A stretch of DNA of 40,561 bases from Thermoplasmata archaeon. Lineage in GTDB: Archaea > Thermoplasmatota > Thermoplasmata > Lutacidiplasmatales > UBA184. Below the pieces are notes generated by a model. That model was given only the letters and a program-made list of their open reading frames with translations, did not search any database and was not told the origin of the DNA. This document shows, in pieces, positions 38,324 through 40,561 of this stretch. Within the stretch, counting starts at the first letter, position 1, and the number at the start of each line of letters is the position of its first letter. The stretch is taken from NCBI GenBank assembly GCA_027314915.1, contig DAHUZZ010000017.1, positions 1 through 40,561 of the forward strand, given 5' to 3'. The position numbers were made by a program, and so were the translations under genes.

Positions 38324-39262
38324 TCAGTCGGGCGGCATCGGCAGGGAGATCGCGGTGAGCCGGTAGGCGAGCACCACCGCGGCGACCCCCCCGAGTACCG
38401 CGACGAGCACCATCAGGACGTCGAGGAGCGGGAAGAGCCCGAGGAGGCCGAGCAGGTAGAGCCCGGCCGGCGCGATCAGGCCCGCGACCCCGCCGGCGGC
38501 CCCCCACGCCGGTCGGTCCCGCCGGTAGGCGCGCGCGGCCCCCACGAGGGCGACGACGGCGCCCAGGACGAGGATCGAGGTCCCGCTCCAGACCGTGGCG
38601 ACGAACTGCTCGAGGTCGGGGAAGGGGCTCTCCTCGAGCGTCGAGCCCGCGCTGGCGGCGCCGGGGGAGACGTCCACGGTGAGGTTGGTCGGATGCCCGG
38701 TCGGGCTCGAGTAGACCGGGTCGGCGAAGATGACGACCGTGACCGGCGCGTAGGCGGGCGCGGTGACGTTGATCGAGATCCCCCCGGAGGGGACCCCCGT
38801 GAAGTCGAACCGGCCGGCCGGGTCGGTGACCGTGCTCGCGCGGAACCCGTTCTCGCCGCGGAGCGCCACGACCGCCCCGGCGAGCGGCACCGAGGCGGTG
38901 CCGTTCGGGTTCGCCGCCATCACGCGTCCCGCGACCCGGTAGGGATGGTTCGGGAGCGCGCTCGCCCCCTGGATCAGGTAGCCCGCCGCGCCGGCGAGGA
39001 GGAGCGCGGCCACCACCACGAGCAGGATCGCCCCGATCCGGCCCACCCGGGGGGACGGCGGGGCGGGGAGCCGGACGGAGGGGTAAAGGTGCGGGAACGC
39101 CTCCCACGTGAAGAGCGGGGCCGGCTCGCGCGGCGCGAGCACCGGCGCCGGCTGCTGGCAGTGCGGACACGGGACCCACGCCGGGACGACCGTGAGGGGC
39201 GTCGGGACCCCGAAGAAGTGGCCGCACCGCGTGCACCGCAGCGTCACGGGCGGGCCGAACAT
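38324..39262 (-). CDS. Zinc-ribbon, beta-sandwich membrane protein, unknown
   Basis: This 312-residue protein joins three parts. The N-terminal zinc ribbon (about 8-36) has LRCTRCGHFF and VPCPHCQQ, giving two CxxC pairs. A membrane helix lies at about 76-98. An outward beta-sandwich follows (about 106-200) of the carboxypeptidase-regulatory or PEGA-like type: RVAGRVMAANPNG, VPLAGAVVALRGENG, TVTDPAGRFDFTGVPSGG. Three or four helices fill about 220-305. Cytoplasmic zinc ribbon, extracellular sandwich and membrane bundle together suggest a surface sensor or scaffold. I cannot name a family. It is divergent from the DUF99 gene. Confidence 0.75.
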   Translation of the reverse strand: MFGPPVTLRCTRCGHFFGVPTPLTVVPAWVPCPHCQQPAPVLAPREPAPLFTWEAFPHLYPSVRLPAPPSPRVGRIGAILLVVVAALLLAGAAGYLIQGASALPNHPYRVAGRVMAANPNGTASVPLAGAVVALRGENGFRASTVTDPAGRFDFTGVPSGGISINVTAPAYAPVTVVIFADPVYSSPTGHPTNLTVDVSPGAASAGSTLEESPFPDLEQFVATVWSGTSILVLGAVVALVGAARAYRRDRPAWGAAGGVAGLIAPAGLYLLGLLGLFPLLDVLMVLVAVLGGVAAVVLAYRLTAISLPMPPD

Positions 39263-39322
39263 CCCGCCCGACGAGACGGCGCCCCGCCCATCAAGCTAGC
39301 GCGGGCCCTCCAGAAGCCGCAC

Positions 39323-40237
39323 GTGCGCGTGGCGGCCTTCGACGACGGCCCCTTCACGCGCCGGAACCGCTACGCGCGGCTCGCGGGGATCGTCTACGTC
39401 ACCCCCGGCGAGGTCACCGCGATGGCGCTGCGGCGGATCCGGGTCGACGGCCTCGACGTGACCGCGGCGATCGTGGAGATGCTCCGCGGCCCCGGCTTCC
39501 GGGCCGGTCCGCGGGCCATCCTCCTCGATGGCATCGCCTACGCGGGCTTCAACCTGGTCGACGTCGATGCGCTGTACCGTCGCACCGGCCGGCCCGTCAT
39601 CTCCATCACGCGCCGTCGTCCGGACTATCCGGCGATCCGCGCCGCGCTCCGCGCCTACTTCCCGGACACCTTCCGGGCGCGGTGGCGGAGGGTGCGGGCC
39701 CACCGCCTGACCCCGTACCGTACGGCGGCCGGTCTCCGCTACGTCTCCCAGGTGGGGTGCGGCGGGGCCGAGGCCCGTCGGCTGCTGGCGCGCACGACCC
39801 CGGAGGGAGGGTGGCCCGAGCCGCTCAAGGTCGCCCGGCTCCTCGCCCATGCCGACGCCCCCCCGCGCCGAGCGGGAGGAGCGGAGGCGGCGCGCCGCCG
39901 GACCGGGCCCACACGACGGACGCGCCAGAACTCCGCGCGCCCGCCGGGCGGAGCGGGCTCGGGATCGTCCCTGCGGTCCGGCGCCCGGACCGGTGGGCCC
40001 CGGGGGATACGATCGCTCCGCCCGAGACGCCGTCCGCCGCACTGTAGAGTCCGGTTATTAGTTCCCCTCTTTGAAGGAGGGGGGTGTGGGGGGAGGCTCA
40101 TGGTATGCCCTCCACCCGGCGGAGGAACTGGCCGAGCTGGACCTCCGGCGGCATCTTTCGCTGCCATGCCTCGCGAGGGGTCTCGAAGAGCTCCACCCAG
40201 AGCGAGTCGTGGATCTGGTCGTTGTGCCAGTCGATGA
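39323..40237 (+). CDS. DUF99 (UPF0215) family protein with abnormal 3' end
   Basis: The first 177 or so codons encode the DUF99 domain. It has RVAAFDDGPFTR at the start, AILLDGIAYAGFNLVDVDAL in the middle and WPEPLKVARLLAHA at the end. Some databases call the family endonuclease dU. No ATG is suitable; the GTG at 39323 lies about 28 bp from a weak TATA-like TCAAGCTAG. After the domain the frame stays open for about 125 codons of Arg/Pro/Gly-rich sequence. It crosses the end of the insertion sequence and overlaps the transposase gene to 40237. The tail is probably not native: the insertion may have removed the original stop, or a frameshift to a nearby frame ending at 40061 may exist. Confidence 0.7.
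   Translation: MRVAAFDDGPFTRRNRYARLAGIVYVTPGEVTAMALRRIRVDGLDVTAAIVEMLRGPGFRAGPRAILLDGIAYAGFNLVDVDALYRRTGRPVISITRRRPDYPAIRAALRAYFPDTFRARWRRVRAHRLTPYRTAAGLRYVSQVGCGGAEARRLLARTTPEGGWPEPLKVARLLAHADAPPRRAGGAEAARRRTGPTRRTRQNSARPPGGAGSGSSLRSGARTGGPRGIRSLRPRRRPPHCRVRLLVPLFEGGGCGGRLMVCPPPGGGTGRAGPPAASFAAMPREGSRRAPPRASRGSGRCASR
40058..40097. mobile_element. Putative end of an insertion sequence
   Basis: The stretch before the transposase stop contains CCCCTCTTTGAAGGAGGGG, a small hairpin, followed by a G-rich run. It lies between the chromosomal DUF99 region and the transposase and probably holds the right-hand terminal repeat. The other end is outside the window, so the exact boundary and any target duplication cannot be set. 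Confidence 0.4.
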
Positions 40238-40561
40238 ACTCGTCGAGGGTGGCATACCGCCACCGATGACGATCATACTCCCGCCAGAGCCGCTCGAGCT
40301 TCCCGTTCGTCTGGGGATGGTTCACCCGACTGAGGACGTGGCGGATCCTCTTCGAGGTCAGGAACTCCGGGAACGGATGCCGGCTTCGAGTCCCCAGCGC
40401 CGAGGGGCTCGCGAAGAACTGGGTCCCTCGGTCGGTGTTGACCTCCCGCACCTCGAGCCCCCACTCGGCGGCCCGTCGAAGGGCCGCCTGCAGGGTGCGG
40501 ATCGCGAGCGCCGTTGTCTCCGTGGGGAACTCCCCACCGGCGAGGATCATGCGGCTGGCGT
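40098..40561 (-). CDS. Transposase with rve integrase core, truncated by window edge
   Basis: The visible C-terminal 153 residues belong to an rve (DDE) transposase of the IS481/IS3-like group. NTDRGTQF carries the second catalytic Asp. NHPQTNGKLERLWREY has the third acidic residue (Glu) in the standard NGxxER context. RYATLDEFIDWHNDQIHDSL and TPREAWQRKMPPE are also typical. The frame continues upstream past 40561 (Ala-Ser-Arg before the first Met), so the first Asp and the N-terminus are off the window. No frameshift is visible in this part, so the element may be intact. Confidence 0.88.
   Translation of the reverse strand, partial: ASRMILAGGEFPTETTALAIRTLQAALRRAAEWGLEVREVNTDRGTQFFASPSALGTRSRHPFPEFLTSKRIRHVLSRVNHPQTNGKLERLWREYDRHRWRYATLDEFIDWHNDQIHDSLWVELFETPREAWQRKMPPEVQLGQFLRRVEGIP

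Overview
This window is a gene-dense, very GC-rich piece of an archaeal chromosome. Its backbone is an archaeal S10/spc/alpha-type ribosomal protein supercluster (positions 36308 down to 24161, minus strand) that runs L3-L4-L23-L2-S19-L22-S3-L29-Rnp1-S17-L14-L24-S4e-L5-S14-S8-L6-L32e-L19e-L18-S5-L30-L15. SecY, a DUF106/Ylp1 insertase-like protein, CMP kinase and Cbf5 follow (24101 to 20007). S4e, L19e, L32e and the RNase P subunit Rnp1 inside the cluster, S6e with aIF2-gamma, PCNA, an archaeal/ER-type signal peptidase, AlaX, an archaeal prepilin peptidase and many short TATA boxes about 25-32 bp from start codons all say Archaea. The gene content and a high-GC euryarchaeal style suggest Thermoplasmatota, perhaps one of the high-GC soil or sediment lineages related to Lutacidiplasmatales/RBG-16-68-12. 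That placement is inference and was not tested.

Layout. 34-3248: signal peptidase, a polytopic membrane protein with paired ExxE motifs, a cyclase/formamidase and a small membrane protein. 3415-6037 (minus): an S6e, aIF2-gamma, Trm112-like translation operon and an upstream methyltransferase. 6169-9092 (plus): an A24 prepilin peptidase, the B12-binding subunit of methylmalonyl-CoA mutase, the MeaB/ArgK G-protein chaperone and a membrane-anchored methyltransferase. 9089-13889: a cupredoxin-like exported protein with a tiny membrane partner, an aquaporin, an FKBP prolyl isomerase, a GT2 glycosyltransferase and a sugar-nucleotide epimerase. 13987-18363: a small alpha/beta protein, a winged-helix protein, a GNAT, AlaX, PCNA, a bacterial-type thiolase and a small membrane protein. 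18383-19979: a short CysRS-like protein and a stand-alone RAM-domain protein. 20007-36308: the secretion/pseudouridylation operon and the ribosomal supercluster. 36500-40237: threonine ammonia-lyase, DUF2203, a zinc-ribbon/beta-sandwich membrane protein and DUF99. The right edge holds a truncated rve (DDE) transposase, the only mobile element seen.

Genes inside operons often overlap by 4 bp (ATGA or GTGA) or 1 bp. Single genes often have a TATA-like box close enough to the start codon to imply a leaderless or very short-leader mRNA. This spacing settles several starts (epimerase, thiolase, IlvA, DUF99). In two clear cases the TATA box contains the TAA stop codon of the upstream gene. There is no stretch over 300 bases without a gene. 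I saw no tRNA, rRNA or CRISPR.

The most interesting departures from family norms are: a cupredoxin whose copper ligands are apparently replaced; SecY with two extra N-terminal membrane helices; a CysRS-like protein ending before the C-terminal anticodon-binding domain; S5 with a 58-residue Gly/Pro/Arg repeat tail; a signal peptidase about twice the usual archaeal size; and a DUF99 gene whose open frame runs into the insertion sequence. I found no clearly novel multi-gene system. The best candidates for undescribed biology are the 9089-9912 two-gene unit, the 13987-15207 trio and the 38324-39262 zinc-ribbon membrane protein.
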